Below are positions 45,847 through 47,262 of a DNA stretch of 47,262 nucleotides, piece by piece. The stretch comes from Deltaproteobacteria bacterium (GTDB lineage Bacteria; Desulfobacterota; Syntrophia; Syntrophales; Smithellaceae). The stretch spans positions 1 to 47,262 of the forward strand of contig JAGVUJ010000266.1 of NCBI GenBank assembly GCA_019136325.1, written 5' to 3'. Position 1 is the first letter of the stretch, and each line of letters begins with the position of its first letter. The position numbers and the translations under genes are program-made. The notes below the pieces were generated by a model. The model was not told where the DNA came from and ran no database searches. It was given only the letters and a program-made list of their open reading frames with translations.

Positions 45847-46848
45847 ATGATGATTATTCAATGCAAGCAGTGCCGAACAAAATTTCGTTTTGATGATGCT
45901 CATATGCAGGGAGGCGGAATCTGGTTGCGTTGCAGCCGTTGCGGACATGTTTACTTTCAGGAAAATCCTTTCGCAAAAAAAAATGATGTAAGCCCGTTGC
46001 CGGAGCCGGAACATGAAGCAAAATGCGCTGTGGCGGAAGAAATGTTGCCGCCGGATGAGATCCCCGCGGTATTCCACCGGGATGAACGAGGCAAGAAATC
46101 CCTTGAAAAAATCATGACGGCCAGAAAGCGTGACCGCGAAGGCATTGACCTGGATCTGGAAACATACCGGCATGAAGATCAGGAAGAGATTGACGTTCAA
46201 ACCGGACAACCGGAAGGAATTGCAGAAGATAATGTGATAAAAGAAACTGCCGGGAACAGCACGTCGAAAAGTACCGGAAAAATCTGGAAAGTGGCCGTCT
46301 GGTCGATTCTGGTCATCCTGGTTATTCCCCTGTTCATATATTTTTACGTTTATCCGCAGTACGGCGAGCAACTGGTTTTCAGCGGTGAATATCTGTTTGA
46401 GAGGTTCAATGAATTGAGGGGGGTATCGACGCAGCCGAAAACAGGCGCTTTTATCAACCAGATGGTTAAACTTCAGGATGTGCGTTATCGCAGAATTAAT
46501 AATTATATTCTGGGACAGATCGGGGTTTTGGAAGGAACGGCTCTCAATCGCGCCGATTTCCCGCTGTCCCGAATCCAGATCAAGGGTGACATTGTGGATG
46601 CCTATGCCGTTGTTCTGGGTGAACGTTCCAGCTATGCGGGAAATATTCTGACCGATGAAGAGCTGATTAATTTGTCCGAAGAGGAAATTTTGATGAAACT
46701 TCTCCGTCCGGAAGGTCTCAACAATGCCAACGATAAAATCTTGCCCGGTGGACAGATACCGTTTATGATCGTTTTTCCCAGTGAGCCGTCGGGAGTCATT
46801 AAGACAACCGTCGTGACCATCGGCGCGGAACGTCTTCTTGAACCCTGA
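45847..46848 (+). CDS. Zinc-ribbon and DUF3426 membrane protein
   Basis: A 333-residue membrane-anchored protein. An N-terminal MJ0042-type zinc ribbon (Cys6, 9, 29, 32) is followed by a charged linker (about 45-145), one transmembrane helix (149-168) and a C-terminal DUF3426 domain outside the membrane (about 200-333). Such proteins are common in proteobacteria, and their function is unknown. The orientation implied is ribbon in the cytoplasm and DUF3426 in the periplasm. Co-transcribed with hpt (8-nt gap). Confidence 0.85.
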   Translation: MMIIQCKQCRTKFRFDDAHMQGGGIWLRCSRCGHVYFQENPFAKKNDVSPLPEPEHEAKCAVAEEMLPPDEIPAVFHRDERGKKSLEKIMTARKRDREGIDLDLETYRHEDQEEIDVQTGQPEGIAEDNVIKETAGNSTSKSTGKIWKVAVWSILVILVIPLFIYFYVYPQYGEQLVFSGEYLFERFNELRGVSTQPKTGAFINQMVKLQDVRYRRINNYILGQIGVLEGTALNRADFPLSRIQIKGDIVDAYAVVLGERSSYAGNILTDEELINLSEEEILMKLLRPEGLNNANDKILPGGQIPFMIVFPSEPSGVIKTTVVTIGAERLLEP

Positions 46849-46914
46849 TCAATCAACCGCCGTTTTGTTCAGAAAAATTCGTTTCGGTTACGTTCATCGG
46901 GAAAGGTGTTAAAA

Positions 46915-47262
46915 ATGAGATACGAAGGAAATATCTTCCGGCCGTTTAGCGAGGCCAACAGCTATCTGCTTCAATGCACGGTCGGTTGTTCCCATAACCA
47001 GTGCACGTTCTGCGGCATGTACAAGGACAAGAAGTACAGGGAACGGTCGCTCTCCGAAATCATGGAAGACATCGCCATGGCCGCGGATCACTATGGCGAT
47101 CTGGAAAAAGTTTTTCTTTGCGACGGCGACGCGATTGCCCTGGAAACGGACATGCTTCTTGCAATTCTGAGAAAACTTTACGCAACCTTTCCTTCTTTAC
47201 GCCATGTGGGCAGCTATGTCGGACCGCAAAGCACCCTTTCCAAAACCATGGACGAATTAAAG
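46915..47262 (+). CDS. Radical SAM protein, 5' part (cut by window end)
   Basis: The first 116 codons are present; the frame is open to the last base. Cysteines at about 22, 26, 30 and 33 in CTVGCSHNQCTFCGMY supply the radical SAM cluster, and VFLCDGDAI is the glycine-rich SAM-binding strand. The type, with GNIFRPFSEANSY at the start, is a common uncharacterised branch. AAAGGTG precedes the ATG. It lies 66 nt after the DUF3426 gene. Confidence 0.85.
   Translation, partial: MRYEGNIFRPFSEANSYLLQCTVGCSHNQCTFCGMYKDKKYRERSLSEIMEDIAMAADHYGDLEKVFLCDGDAIALETDMLLAILRKLYATFPSLRHVGSYVGPQSTLSKTMDELK

Overview
This 47 kb window reads as ordinary chromosomal DNA of a Gram-negative anaerobe. It most resembles a deltaproteobacterium (Desulfobacterota) of the Syntrophus/Smithella type. 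That placement is inferred from gene content and order, not from a marker-gene search: rplU-rpmA-obgE-proB, yqeY-dnaG-rpoD-tRNA, hisI-hisG-hisB, a TIGR03960-type radical SAM protein, a FATP-like acyl-CoA ligase and a very cysteine-rich GltD-like flavoprotein. There is no prophage, insertion sequence, CRISPR array or rRNA operon. Most genes have a clear Shine-Dalgarno, several start with TTG, and many promoters are textbook TTGACA / 16-18 / TATAAT-like.

Layout. 0.1-5.4 kb: serA, a FadR-type GntR regulator, and a divergent 890-residue FAD/Fe-S oxidoreductase with a GntR-type operator at its promoter. 5.4-9.9 kb (minus): tRNA-Lys, purA, serC and a DEAD-box helicase. 10.2-14.7 kb (plus): a CruF-like carotenoid protein, radA, groES-groEL. 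15.0-17.3 kb (minus): a secreted protein built on an internal duplication, and htpX. 17.5-23 kb: acyl-CoA ligase, ileS-lspA, and a small membrane/coiled-coil protein. 23.4-33.7 kb (plus): hisI-hisG-hisB, a CsgG-like envelope protein, hisA, a HIT protein, yqeY, dnaG, rpoD, tRNA-CAT, a zinc-ribbon protein, rnhA and a DUF707 protein. 33.7-36.6 kb (minus): rplU, a broken rpmA, obgE, proB. 36.9-47.3 kb: a membrane protein, an SDR, a diacylglycerol-kinase-like protein, a predicted pyrimidine-dimer glycosylase fused to a DUF1722-like domain, a large radical SAM protein, purU, a cysteine-cluster protein, hpt, a DUF3426 protein and the start of another radical SAM gene.

Three things stand out. (1) A structured 49-nt repeat occurs in three intergenic regions. 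Its flanks are conserved, its usual loop is a conserved 12-mer, and its 10-bp stem arms differ in every copy yet stay perfectly complementary; it is followed by a second small hairpin. I cannot match it to a named family. (2) The rpoD next to dnaG is normal through sigma region 4.1, but the region 4.2 helix-turn-helix is replaced by an unrelated tail of about 56 residues. (3) rpmA (ribosomal protein L27) carries an internal out-of-frame deletion of about 65 bp. Items 2 and 3 hit essential or near-essential genes, so assembly error must be excluded first.
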